DNA of 64,000 nt from Nocardia yamanashiensis NBRC 100130. GTDB lineage: Bacteria > Actinomycetota > Actinomycetes > Mycobacteriales > Mycobacteriaceae. Below the pieces are notes generated by a model. That model saw only the letters and a program-made list of their open reading frames with translations, ran no database searches and was not told the DNA's origin. Position numbers and translations under genes: made by a program. The stretch is from positions 51,830 to 115,829 of the forward strand of contig NZ_BDCD01000032.1 of assembly GCF_001613325.1 (NCBI RefSeq), given 5' to 3'. This document shows, one piece after another, positions 18,389 to 25,942 of the stretch. Within the stretch, counting starts at the first letter, position 1. Every line of letters starts with the position of its first letter.

Positions 18389-19155
18389 CAGGTCAGCCTC
18401 CAATCGGTACGTTCCGGCGGCCGGGTCAGGCTGCCGCGCATGGTGATCCGGTCGCCGCGCATCCGGATGTATTCGAGATCGACCGGGCGGCCGTCCTCGA
18501 GCTTGGTGAGCCGTTCGAGCAGCAGCAGCGCGCCGCCCTCGGGCATGTGCAGGGTGGAGGCCGAGTGGGCGTCGGCGGTGATGGCCTCCAGGGCCAGGTC
18601 CGCGGAGCCGAGCGGGCCGCCGCTGATCTCCTCGATGAGCGCGAAGACGTCATTGGATTCGAGATCGCGGGTGATGACCTCGGCGCCGATGTCCGGGACC
18701 AGGTAGGTGAGGTCCAGGCTCAGCGGCAGGTCGCCGAACCAGCGCAGGCGCTCGATGTAGACGGCTTGCGCGCCGGGGTCGAGGCGCAGTTTGCGGGCGA
18801 CGGCGAGCGGCGGGACGACGAGCTGCACGGTGCGCACCTCGTTGTGGACCTCGCCGTGGCCGCGCAGGGTTTCCTTGAGACCGAGCAGGGCGTCGAGGCC
18901 GTGGTCGTATTTGCGCCGGGCGACATGGGTGCCGATCTTGGGGGCGCGTTCGATGAGGCCCTCGTCCTTCAACAGGGCCAGCGCATCGCGGACCGTATTG
19001 CGGGACACCGCGAATTCGGCGGTGAGTTCCGCCTCGGACGGCAGCGCGTCCTCGAACGCGCCGGCATGGATCTGATGGCGCAGCACGTCCGCCACCTGAC
19101 GGGCGCGGTCGGCGCGGCGCACGGGGCCGCGCAGTGGGATCGGTTCCGGCGACAC
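18388..19155 (-). CDS. GntR-family (HutC subfamily) transcriptional regulator
   Basis: Regulator of 255 aa. The N-terminal winged helix-turn-helix (LPSEAELTAEFAVSRNTVRDALALLKDEGLIERAPKIGTHVA, residues about 38-80) is the GntR signature. The C-terminal UTRA effector-binding domain follows (residues about 95-245, RLRWFGDLPLSLDLTYLVP ... RGDRITMRGSL). It is the first gene of the six-gene operon and likely autoregulates it in response to the imported compound. The GTG at 19155 has AAAGGAG about 7 nt upstream and the stop overlaps the ferredoxin ATG. Confidence 0.93.
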   Translation of the reverse strand: MSPEPIPLRGPVRRADRARQVADVLRHQIHAGAFEDALPSEAELTAEFAVSRNTVRDALALLKDEGLIERAPKIGTHVARRKYDHGLDALLGLKETLRGHGEVHNEVRTVQLVVPPLAVARKLRLDPGAQAVYIERLRWFGDLPLSLDLTYLVPDIGAEVITRDLESNDVFALIEEISGGPLGSADLALEAITADAHSASTLHMPEGGALLLLERLTKLEDGRPVDLEYIRMRGDRITMRGSLTRPPERTDWRLT

Positions 19156-19611
19156 CCTCAGCTCCTTTCGCCTTTGACCTGCGAGTTCAGAACTGTAAGG
19201 GCACCGTTGGGGGCCAGCCGGGCCCTCACTTGCGGTACATCATGGGGTGTGAAGTTATGCGCCGCTCGGCGAGCGTCCCGGCCTGGCGAAACGGCGCCGA
19301 TTCCGGGTATTGCGCCACCTGCCTGACCAGCGCCGGGCTTGGAATCACACTGATCGGAATGCGTGTGCCGGACCGGGCGCCGGAGTGAGCTGGTGCGGTA
19401 CGGCGCTGTCTCGAGATGTGAGAACGCGGAGTGTCGTCGGTCACGTTCCGGCGCGTCGCGGACCGCGGTTCGATGCGTCATCAAAAGTTAACTGGCGCAA
19501 AGATTTCGGTAGGAGGCGCAGCACCCCGGAGGGTTTCCCGTCACACCCCCTCGAAATGCCCGGGCGGCCGGGAGGTTCGCGTTCGCCTTCCGTTCCCCCT
19601 GAGCGGAATGC
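19156..19611. other. intergenic region between the divergent gntR operon and the cysteine leader
   Basis: A 456-bp region without a supported gene. It should contain the gntR operon promoter (minus strand) and upstream elements of the leaderless ORF. A 108-codon minus-strand frame ends 2 nt before the gntR start but shows no recognisable features, so I do not call it. Confidence 0.5.
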
Positions 19612-19617
19612 TAATTT
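19609..19617 (+). promoter_or_regulatory. extended -10 promoter for the cysteine-rich leaderless ORF
   Basis: TGCTAATTT is an extended -10 (TG-n-TAATTT). The hexamer at 19612-19617 occupies positions -12 to -7 relative to the ATG at 19624. Transcription would begin on the A of the start codon, giving a leaderless mRNA. Confidence 0.7.
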
Positions 19618-19623
19618 GATCCC

Positions 19624-19740
19624 ATGTCTTCCAGTCGCCCCACCGCCGCACGGGTCACCTATGTGACCGTCGCGCTGGGTGTGCGGCTGCCGCGGCAACG
19701 GGAACTGTGTTGTCCCTGCCGTCGCGCAGCCGAGTACTGA
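19624..19740 (+). CDS. 38-aa poly-cysteine leaderless leader peptide
   Basis: Short ORF ATG...TGA encoding MSSSRPTAARVTYV... and ending RQRELCCPCRRAAEY. Cys codons at residues 29, 30 and 32 (TGT TGT CCC TGC) lie close to the stop. The -10 element is placed so that the ATG is the transcript's 5' end. Leaderless short ORFs with consecutive Cys codons are known in mycobacteria as cysteine-responsive attenuators: Cys-tRNA shortage stalls the ribosome and exposes the downstream genes. Here the ORF lies 100 bp before the ROK regulator and is followed at once by a hairpin. The peptide itself probably has no function beyond being translated. It is too short for standard gene callers. Confidence 0.72.
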   Translation: MSSSRPTAARVTYVTVALGVRLPRQRELCCPCRRAAEY

Positions 19741-19741
19741 C

Positions 19742-19820
19742 CCCGATTCGCTCGAATCCGGGCTCTTCGCTGCATCGCTGATTTCTTCATGTAGGCATTC
19801 GTCCCGTTAGCCGACGGGAC
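19742..19820 (+). promoter_or_regulatory. candidate attenuator hairpins between leader peptide and ROK gene
   Basis: Right after the leader stop, CCC-GATTC/GAATC-(C)GGG (19742-19762) folds as an 8-bp stem with a GCTC loop and one bulged C. A second perfect hairpin, GTCCCGT-TAGCCG-ACGGGAC (19801-19820), lies 21 bp before the ROK start. The sequence CGAATC occurs in the first stem (19753-19758) and again directly before the ROK ATG (19835-19840), so GATTCG at 19745-19750 could pair with either copy. That would permit a switch that hides or frees the start region. Confidence 0.45.
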
Positions 19821-19840
19821 CGCAGCAAGGACTCCGAATC

Positions 19841-21112
19841 ATGTCCAGTCCCACGATCGAACGATCTTCCACTTCGACCGTCGCCACCGCGCGCCTGGCT
19901 CCGGCCCGGCCCGCCGTGCCGCCGGAACTGCGCATCACCGACAACCCCGCGGCCGCCGTGCTGCGCGCCGCCGCCCGCGGCCCGATCTTCCGCGATGTCG
20001 CCGCCCAGACCACCGGGCTGAGTATCGCCACCGTGAATCGTCAAGTGTCCGCGCTGCTTTCGGCCGGGCTGTTGCGCGAGCGGGCCGATCTGACCGCGTC
20101 CGGCGCGGTCGGGCGGCCGCGCGTGCCGTTCGAGGTCGATACCGATTCCTATGTCACGCTCGGCGTGCACATCGGGTCCACCGTGACCCGCATCGTGGCC
20201 GCCGATCTGTCCGGCCGGATTCTCGGCGGGCTCGAAATCGCCACTCCGCAAACGGGTCAGGACGCGGCGCTGACCATAGTGGCGCGGAGCGCGAAGGCGT
20301 TCCTGGATCGGCTGCCGCGCCGCAAGCCGCTGTGGACCGGGGTCGCGATCGCCGGCCGCGTCGATCCGTCGGCCGGTGTGGTCGATCATCCGCGCCTGGG
20401 CTGGACCGCCGCGCCGGTGGCCGCCGTGTTCAGCAGCGTGCTCGATCAGCCGGTTTCGGTGTCGGCGCACGTCGAAGCGATGGCGGCCTCCGAACTACTG
20501 CTCGGCCGCGAACCCGGCGAGGAGACCCGCCCCGGCAGCAGCCTCTACATCTACGCTCGCGAAACCGCCGGTGTGGCAGTGACTTTGCACGATCGCGTGC
20601 ACACCCCCGCCAACGGCCCCGGCTCGATCGCCCACCTGCCCACCGGCTCGGACGTCGATTGCACCTGCGGCCGGCGCGGCTGCTTGGAAGCCACCATCGG
20701 TGAGCGTTTCCTGCTGGAGCGCGCCGTCCGCAAGGGCGTGCTCCCCAAGCCGGAGGCCCCCCGCCGTCCGGTCGTCACGGACCTGTACCGCGCCGCCGAC
20801 ACCGGCAACGCCGCGGCCCGTGACCTGCTCATCGAACGCGCCGAAATCCTAGGCCGCACAGCCGCTCTCGTCCGGGACATGTTCAACCCCGACCGAGTAG
20901 TCCTCGGCGGCCAGGCTTTCACCGGCTGGCGCCCCGGAATGGAGCGCGTGGCAAAAGCTTTCAACGAATCCACCACCCTCCCCGCAGCCGACCTCCGCAT
21001 CAGCCGCTTCGGCGGCCGCGTCCAAGAATTCGCCGCCGCGGTCACCTCGCTGAGCGTCTTCTACGCCGACCCGCTCTCGGCCATGCGCCGGGCCACCCGT
21101 ACCGCGAGGTAA
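19841..21112 (+). CDS. ROK-family transcriptional regulator
   Basis: Regulator of 423 aa. The N-terminal winged helix (RITDNPAAAVLRAAARGPIFRDVAAQTTGLSIATVNRQVSALLSAGLL, residues about 30-80) binds DNA. A ROK domain follows with VTLGVHIGSTVTRIVAADLSG as nucleotide-binding phosphate-1 motif and the zinc motif CTCGRRGCLE near residue 275. A kinase-type catalytic Asp is not obvious, which suits regulators over sugar kinases. It lies between two large organosulfur-type operons and behind the Cys leader, so it probably controls one or both. ATG 19841 has AAGGA 9 nt upstream. Confidence 0.9.
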   Translation: MSSPTIERSSTSTVATARLAPARPAVPPELRITDNPAAAVLRAAARGPIFRDVAAQTTGLSIATVNRQVSALLSAGLLRERADLTASGAVGRPRVPFEVDTDSYVTLGVHIGSTVTRIVAADLSGRILGGLEIATPQTGQDAALTIVARSAKAFLDRLPRRKPLWTGVAIAGRVDPSAGVVDHPRLGWTAAPVAAVFSSVLDQPVSVSAHVEAMAASELLLGREPGEETRPGSSLYIYARETAGVAVTLHDRVHTPANGPGSIAHLPTGSDVDCTCGRRGCLEATIGERFLLERAVRKGVLPKPEAPRRPVVTDLYRAADTGNAAARDLLIERAEILGRTAALVRDMFNPDRVVLGGQAFTGWRPGMERVAKAFNESTTLPAADLRISRFGGRVQEFAAAVTSLSVFYADPLSAMRRATRTAR

Positions 21113-21119
21113 GAGGATT

Positions 21120-21137
21120 GTGGGGGCAAGCCCCCAC
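21120..21137. terminator. hairpin after ROK gene
   Basis: GTGGGGGC-AA-GCCCCCAC starts 7 nt after the ROK stop and is followed by ACCCCC. It is probably a terminator without a U-tract and belongs to the same sequence type as the palindromes at 9128 and 63396. Confidence 0.5.
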
Positions 21138-21212
21138 ACCCCCAAGAGAATCGAGAGAAGGGGCAAGGTCCCCATCCGCCCTGTTAGGTCCAACCATGCA
21201 GGGTTGGAATAG

Positions 21213-21246
21213 CGAATTCCCCGCCGGAGATCCGGCGGGGAATTCG
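21213..21246. terminator. perfect 15-bp stem-loop
   Basis: CGAATTCCCCGCCGG-AGAT-CCGGCGGGGAATTCG is a perfect 15-bp stem with a 4-nt loop, followed by TTGTTC. It is a likely terminator for the ROK transcript. Confidence 0.6.
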
Positions 21247-21391
21247 TTGTTCGGGGCGAATCACAGCGGTGGTGCAGCCCACGCCGAGTATGCGGAATCC
21301 CGAGGGCGGGAAGGTTTTCGCGTCTTCGGTTGCGGAGTCGCGTGCAAGTCCAGCCAGAGTTGGATGCCGGATTCGGCGGTGGGTGGTTGGG

Positions 21392-21429
21392 GGCCGGGTC
21401 CGGATGGTCCACTATCCGGGCCCGGCCCT
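21392..21429 (-). terminator. 15-bp stem-loop downstream of the 13-gene operon
   Basis: GGGCCGGG(T)CCGGAT pairs with ATCCGG(G)CCCGGCCC around an 8-nt loop, with one G-T wobble. It lies about 90 nt past the last stop of the operon. A second long stem, CCCGCATGT...ACATGCGGG, follows at 21431-21465. Confidence 0.5.
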
Positions 21430-21516
21430 CCCGCATGTGCGCGAGGCCCTGCGCGACATGCGGGGTTCCCGTCGCTCGCCGGTGGAGTCCCCTTCCCCGG
21501 CGGGCGGCGGGAAGTA

Positions 21517-22656
21517 TCAGGCGGCGCGGGTTTGCTGGTGCAGGCCCCATTCGCGGGCCAGGAGGCGGTGCGAGGTCAGGCGGTCGGCGTGGTCGAAAGT
21601 GACGCTGGTGACCACGATTTCGTCGGCGCCGGTCAGTTGTTGCAGGGCGCGGAGGCGTTCGGCGACCGTCGCGGGAGAGCCGACGAATTGGGTGGTGACG
21701 CGGTCGTCTACCAGGCGGCGCTGGGTGTCGGAGAGCGGTGGGGCGGTAGCGGGGTCGAGGTATTCGGCGGCGCCGGCGCCGCTGCGGATGCTGTAGACCC
21801 AGTGGCCGTAGCTGGAGGCCAGGTGCTGGGCGGTGGCATCGTCCTCGGCGACCACCACGTCGGCGGAGACCACCAGGTAGGGGCGGGGGCGCGCGGCGGT
21901 GGGGCGGAAGGCGGCGCGGTACGCCTCGACCGTTTCCACGATGGTGCCCGGGGAGACGTGGTAGTTGGCGGCGAACGGGAGACCGAGTTCGCCTGCCAGC
22001 TGGGCGCTTTCGCCGCCGCTGCTGCCGAACAGCCACAATTGCAGGTCGGCGCCCTCGCCGGGGACAGCGCGCAATTCCACGCCCTCCTCGGTGATGTAAT
22101 TGCCTTCCAGCAGGGCTTTGATCTGATGGACCTGCTCGGTGTAGTCGTGCGGCTGCGCGCCCGGCAGGTGCAGCGCTTCCAAACCCGCCGCGATCCGCGT
22201 GTAGTCGAGCAGCTGGCCCGGATTGAACGGCGGCGGAATGACCACCCCGTCCCGCACCTCGGTGGTGGCGCGCGGCGGGGCGGGCACGGGCGGCACACCG
22301 GCGGAACGCAATTGGTTACCGCGATGACCGGAACGCCCCAGCCCCAGATCCAGCCGCCCCGGGTACAGCGCGTCGATGGTGCCGAACGCTTCCACCACCG
22401 AAATGGAGGTGTGATGGCCGAGCTGCACCGCGGCGGAGCCGACGCGAATGGATTCGGTGGCCGCCGCGATCAAACCGATCAGCGTGGTCGGCGTCGAACT
22501 CGCCACCCGCACGAAATGATGCTCGGCGACCCAATACCGCTGGTAACCCCAGCGTTCGGCGTGCTGCGCCAGATCGATGGTGTTCCGCAGCGCCTGCGCC
22601 GCGGTGGACCCGGCGCTGATCGGCGACAGATCCAGTACCGACAGTGGGATGGTCAT
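21517..22656 (-). CDS. LLM-class flavin-dependent monooxygenase (MsnO8-like)
   Basis: Luciferase-fold enzyme of 379 aa. The N-terminus (SVLDLSPISAGSTAAQALRNTIDLAQHAERWGYQRYWVAEHH) and GSAAVQLGHHTSISVVEAFGTIDALYPGRLDLGLGRSG are typical of the LLM group that uses reduced FMN and O2 without binding flavin tightly. It is the last gene of the 13-gene operon and overlaps the DUF1684 gene by 4 bp. Given the operon's importers and three further LLM enzymes, C-S bond oxidation of an imported organosulfur compound is likely, but the substrate cannot be read from sequence. Confidence 0.9.
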   Translation of the reverse strand: MTIPLSVLDLSPISAGSTAAQALRNTIDLAQHAERWGYQRYWVAEHHFVRVASSTPTTLIGLIAAATESIRVGSAAVQLGHHTSISVVEAFGTIDALYPGRLDLGLGRSGHRGNQLRSAGVPPVPAPPRATTEVRDGVVIPPPFNPGQLLDYTRIAAGLEALHLPGAQPHDYTEQVHQIKALLEGNYITEEGVELRAVPGEGADLQLWLFGSSGGESAQLAGELGLPFAANYHVSPGTIVETVEAYRAAFRPTAARPRPYLVVSADVVVAEDDATAQHLASSYGHWVYSIRSGAGAAEYLDPATAPPLSDTQRRLVDDRVTTQFVGSPATVAERLRALQQLTGADEIVVTSVTFDHADRLTSHRLLAREWGLHQQTRAA

Positions 22657-23477
22657 GCGCTGTGCTCCTTCCGCGGATCCTTCTCGCCCGCCGTCACCGA
22701 GAACGGCAGGCGGTTGTCACTCGGCGCGACCGGGCAGGTGGCGTAATCGGTGAAGGCGCAGGGCAGATTGAGCGCGCGGTTGAAATCGAGCGTCACCGCA
22801 CCGTCGGCATCGGGAGTCGGCAGGTCCAGACGGCGCGCGCCGCCATAGGTGGTACTGCCGCTGGTGCCGTCGGTGAACAGCACGTGCAGTCCGAAGCTGG
22901 GGCTGCCGAACACGATCAGCTGCCGCTGCACGCCGTTGATCTCGAAGGTGACGGTGCCCGCCGCGCTGTGATGGTGTTCCAGCCCTTCGACCACCGCGCC
23001 GGTGGTGACGGTGCGCGCCTCCTCGAAAGCTTCGTACCGACCGCTCACCACCCATTGCGGATTGGCTTCGTACACCGGGATTTCGGTGAAGGCGGCCAGC
23101 GTCGGCGCGGCGGGATCGTGAATGCGCAGCGCGAACTGCCCGGTGCGCCGGATCACCTCGATCGCGCGCTCACCCGTCCGGATCTCCAGTCCGGGCTTCC
23201 CCTCGCCGGGCGTGAGCACGACCGAGCCGATCAGCTCCGCGCCCTCCAGCCGCAGCGCCGCACCGGCATCGCCGACGGCATCGGGATCGACCGTCAGATA
23301 GACGTTCTCACCGTCGGCCCGCCAGCGCCCGGGCACGCCGTCGAACCTCTCGTCGGCCTCGCTCAACCAGTGCAATCCGGTCAAGCTCAGCCAGCCCAGC
23401 GGTTGCCGCGCCCAGTTCTCGCGCTCGGTGCGCCAGGTCGCCCACTGCTGATCGAATTCGGTGACGGTAGCGGTCAT
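22653..23477 (-). CDS. DUF1684 domain protein
   Basis: Soluble protein of 274 aa with the DUF1684 hallmark C-terminus: LDFNRALNLPCAFTDYATCPVAPSDNRLPFSVTAGEK, with the conserved N-P-C-x7-C-P-x3-NRLP pattern. The N-terminal half carries WRTERENWARQPLGWLSLTGLHWL. Catalytic function is not established for the family. It overlaps both neighbours by 4 bp (22653-22656 and 23474-23477), so it is tightly built into a run of flavin monooxygenase genes and likely acts on the same compounds or their products. Confidence 0.9.
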   Translation of the reverse strand: MTATVTEFDQQWATWRTERENWARQPLGWLSLTGLHWLSEADERFDGVPGRWRADGENVYLTVDPDAVGDAGAALRLEGAELIGSVVLTPGEGKPGLEIRTGERAIEVIRRTGQFALRIHDPAAPTLAAFTEIPVYEANPQWVVSGRYEAFEEARTVTTGAVVEGLEHHHSAAGTVTFEINGVQRQLIVFGSPSFGLHVLFTDGTSGSTTYGGARRLDLPTPDADGAVTLDFNRALNLPCAFTDYATCPVAPSDNRLPFSVTAGEKDPRKEHSA

Positions 23478-24832
23478 GATGCGCGTACTCCTTCGGTGCT
23501 GTGGTGGGGGTGGCGCAGACCGAGATGGTCGCGCAGGGTGCTGCCGGTGTACTCGGTGCGGAAGCTGCCGAGTTCCTGGAGTTCGGGGATCACCTTGTCG
23601 ACGAATTCGTCGAAGCCGGTGGGGGTGAGGTGCGGGACGAGCACGAAACCGTCGGCGGCGTCGCTCTGCACGTAGTGGTCGATCTCGGCCGCGACCTGGC
23701 GCGGGGTGCCCACGAACTGCTGGCGGGCGGTGGTGGCGATGATCAGGTCGCGGATCGAGAGGTTCTCGGCTGCGGCCTTGGCCCGCCAGGCGTCGGCGAT
23801 GGCGCGCGGATCCTTGGCGTGCCGGACCCGGCCGCGCGTGATGTTCACGTTCTCGACCGGGTCGATATCGGGCAGCGGTCCGTCCGGGTCGTATCCGGAA
23901 AGGTCACGGCCCCACACCTGTTCGAGGAACGCGATCGCGGTCTGCGGGGAAACCTGCTGGCGGCGAATGATTCTCGCGTTCTCCGCGGCTTCCTCGGCGG
24001 TATCGCCCAGCACGAACCCGGCGGCGGGCAGGATCTTCAGGTCGTCGCGATTGCGCCCGTACTTGGCGAGCCGGTCCTTCACATCGGTGTAGAACCGCTT
24101 CCCGTCCTCCAGCTCACCGTGCGCGCTGAAGATGACATCGGCCTTGGCGGCGGCGAACTCCCGGCCCTCGTCGGAGTCCCCGGCCTGGATCTGCACCGGA
24201 TACCCCTGCGGGCTGCGCGGCACCCCGAACTCGCCTTCGATGGTGAACTGCTCGCTCTCGAATCGCACGGTCGGCGCGGGCAGGCCGAACACGCCCCGTT
24301 CCCGATCCACCACCAGCTCGCCCCGGCTGTCCCACAGCGCCCGGGTGGCCTCGACCACCTCGTTGGCGCGGGTGTACCGCTTGGCGTGCTCCAGATAGCC
24401 GCCGCGCCGGAAGTTCTCGCCGGTGAACGCGTCCGAGGAGGTGACGGCGTTCCAGGCCGCCCGGCCGCCGGACAGGTGATCCAGCGAGGCGAACTGCTTG
24501 GCCAGCTCGTACGGTTCGTTGAAGGTGGTGTTGATGGTGCCCGCCAAGCCGAGCCGCGTGGTGACCGCGGCGAGCGCGTTCAGCACCGTGAAGGTGTCCG
24601 GGCGGCCGACCACGTCCAGATCGTGGATCCGGCCCAGATGCTCACGCAGCCGCAGACCTTCGGCCAGGAAGAAGAAGTCGAACAGTCCGCGTTCGGCGGT
24701 GCGCGCCAGGTGCACGAACGAGTCGAAGTCGATCTGGCTGCCCGACTCCGGCACCGTCCACACCGTGTGGTGGTTGACGCCCGGGAAGTGCGCCGCGAGG
24801 TGCACCTGCTTGCGTATGCGATGGTCCGGCAT
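23474..24832 (-). CDS. NtaA/SnaA/DszA-family FMN-dependent monooxygenase
   Basis: Enzyme of 452 aa, the usual length for this branch of the LLM superfamily (nitrilotriacetate, dibenzothiophene sulfone and dimethylsulfide monooxygenases). Signatures include FFLAEGLRLREHL, LGLAGTINTTFNEPYELAKQFASLDHLSGGRAAWNAVTSSDAF, and GVPRSPQGYPVQIQAGDSDEGREFAAAKADVIF. It needs FMNH2 from a separate reductase; the nearest candidate is encoded at 40028. It starts 12 bp after the preceding LLM gene. Confidence 0.93.
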   Translation of the reverse strand: MPDHRIRKQVHLAAHFPGVNHHTVWTVPESGSQIDFDSFVHLARTAERGLFDFFFLAEGLRLREHLGRIHDLDVVGRPDTFTVLNALAAVTTRLGLAGTINTTFNEPYELAKQFASLDHLSGGRAAWNAVTSSDAFTGENFRRGGYLEHAKRYTRANEVVEATRALWDSRGELVVDRERGVFGLPAPTVRFESEQFTIEGEFGVPRSPQGYPVQIQAGDSDEGREFAAAKADVIFSAHGELEDGKRFYTDVKDRLAKYGRNRDDLKILPAAGFVLGDTAEEAAENARIIRRQQVSPQTAIAFLEQVWGRDLSGYDPDGPLPDIDPVENVNITRGRVRHAKDPRAIADAWRAKAAAENLSIRDLIIATTARQQFVGTPRQVAAEIDHYVQSDAADGFVLVPHLTPTGFDEFVDKVIPELQELGSFRTEYTGSTLRDHLGLRHPHHSTEGVRAS

Positions 24833-24844
24833 GGGTTTCCCTCC

Positions 24845-25942
24845 TCAGGAACGGGCGTAGCGATTGACGGGACGGGGCAGCCCGAGGCGTTCGCGCAGGG
24901 TGGGGTGGTCGGCCGGGAGCGCGGACAGCGGGGCGATATCGGGCAGTTGCGGCAGCAGCGCGGGCAGGGCGAGCGGGCGCAGCACCACGCCGTCGGCGGC
25001 ATAGCCGTCGCTCACCTCGGTCAGCAGTGCTCGCAGTTCACCGGCGGTGCCGATGTGGAACACGCTGTCCGGGGCATGGTTCGGCGTCCATTCCTCCAGT
25101 TGCGCCACCTCGGCGGCGGCCTGCTCCGCAGTGCCGGCCAGGTGGATGTCGATATCCAGCAGGACGCGCACCTGGTCGGGATCGCGTCCGGCGTCGGCCA
25201 CCGCCTTGCGGATTTCGCGGCGATAGGCCGCGGCGGTGTCGAGGCCGCGGGAGTTGATCCGGATCAGGTCGGCATAGCGGGCGGCCACCGCGGCACTGTG
25301 CGAATCGGCGGCGCGCACCGCCACCAGCGGCTGTCCCTGCGGTGAGCGCGGCGTGATCGAGGGGCCCTTGACCGAGAAGTTGTCGCCCGCGAAATCGATG
25401 TAGTGCAGCTTGTCCCGGTCGATGAACCGCCCGGTGGGGATATCGCGGATCTCGGCGTCGTCCTCCCAGCTGTCCCACAGCCGCGCCACCACCTCGGCGG
25501 CCTCCGCGGCCTCGTGCCAGCGCGCCGCCGCGTCCTGTTCGTCCTTGCGCCCGAACAGTTTCGACTCGCCGGTGGAGACGGTGACTTCCCAGCCCGCCCG
25601 GCCGAAGCTCGCGAAGTCCACGCTCGCGATCGCCTTCGACAGGTGGAAGGGCTCGGTGTGGGTGACCGATGCCTGCGGGATCAGTCCGATGCGGCGGGTG
25701 ACGGCGGCGACGCGAGCCGCGATGGCGACGGCGTCCAAGCGGCCAGGCGTGCCGGTTTGTACCGCGAAAGAGTCCGGCAGGAATGCGAAGTCGACGCCCG
25801 CGTCGTCGGCGGCGCGCACGGCATCGGCCCAGTACCCAGCGGTGAACAGTTCCTCGGCCCGCGAGTCGGCGCGCCGCCAGGAGGCGGGATGCGTTCCGGT
25901 GCCGGACAATTCCAGCCCCAGCAGCAGGGTGCGGTCGGACAT
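24845..25942 (-). CDS. LLM-class flavin-dependent monooxygenase
   Basis: Protein of 365 aa of the NtaA/SnaA-related LLM group, shorter than the gene after it: DRTLLLGLELSGTGTHPASWR, DFAFLPDSFAVQ, ASVDFASFGRAGWEVTVST and GPSITPRSPQGQPLVAVRAADSHSAAVAARYADLIRI. The ATG at 25942 overlaps the stop of the ABC ATPase gene (TGATG) and has GAAAGGA about 8 nt upstream; a GTG codon directly before it is an alternative start. The substrate is unknown. It shares the operon with two importers and three other LLM enzymes. Confidence 0.9.
   Translation of the reverse strand: MSDRTLLLGLELSGTGTHPASWRRADSRAEELFTAGYWADAVRAADDAGVDFAFLPDSFAVQTGTPGRLDAVAIAARVAAVTRRIGLIPQASVTHTEPFHLSKAIASVDFASFGRAGWEVTVSTGESKLFGRKDEQDAAARWHEAAEAAEVVARLWDSWEDDAEIRDIPTGRFIDRDKLHYIDFAGDNFSVKGPSITPRSPQGQPLVAVRAADSHSAAVAARYADLIRINSRGLDTAAAYRREIRKAVADAGRDPDQVRVLLDIDIHLAGTAEQAAAEVAQLEEWTPNHAPDSVFHIGTAGELRALLTEVSDGYAADGVVLRPLALPALLPQLPDIAPLSALPADHPTLRERLGLPRPVNRYARS

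Larger units (their letters stand above)
21113..21516. other. hairpin-rich intergenic region between convergent operons
   Basis: A 404-bp stretch between the ROK gene and the end of the 13-gene minus-strand operon. No gene is supported. It holds at least five inverted repeats: 21120-21137, 21190-21207, 21213-21246, 21392-21429 and 21431-21465. The outer ones probably terminate the two converging transcripts. Confidence 0.6.

Noticed and set aside
19158..19484. 108-codon minus-strand frame ending 2 nt before gntR
   Set aside because: The position is suggestive, but the product has no recognisable domain and an Arg/His/Pro-biased composition like other shadows. I saw no supporting promoter or ribosome site.
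21269..21796. Plus-strand frames over the hairpin-rich region
   Set aside because: They run through stem-loops into the antisense of the LLM gene and lack start signals.
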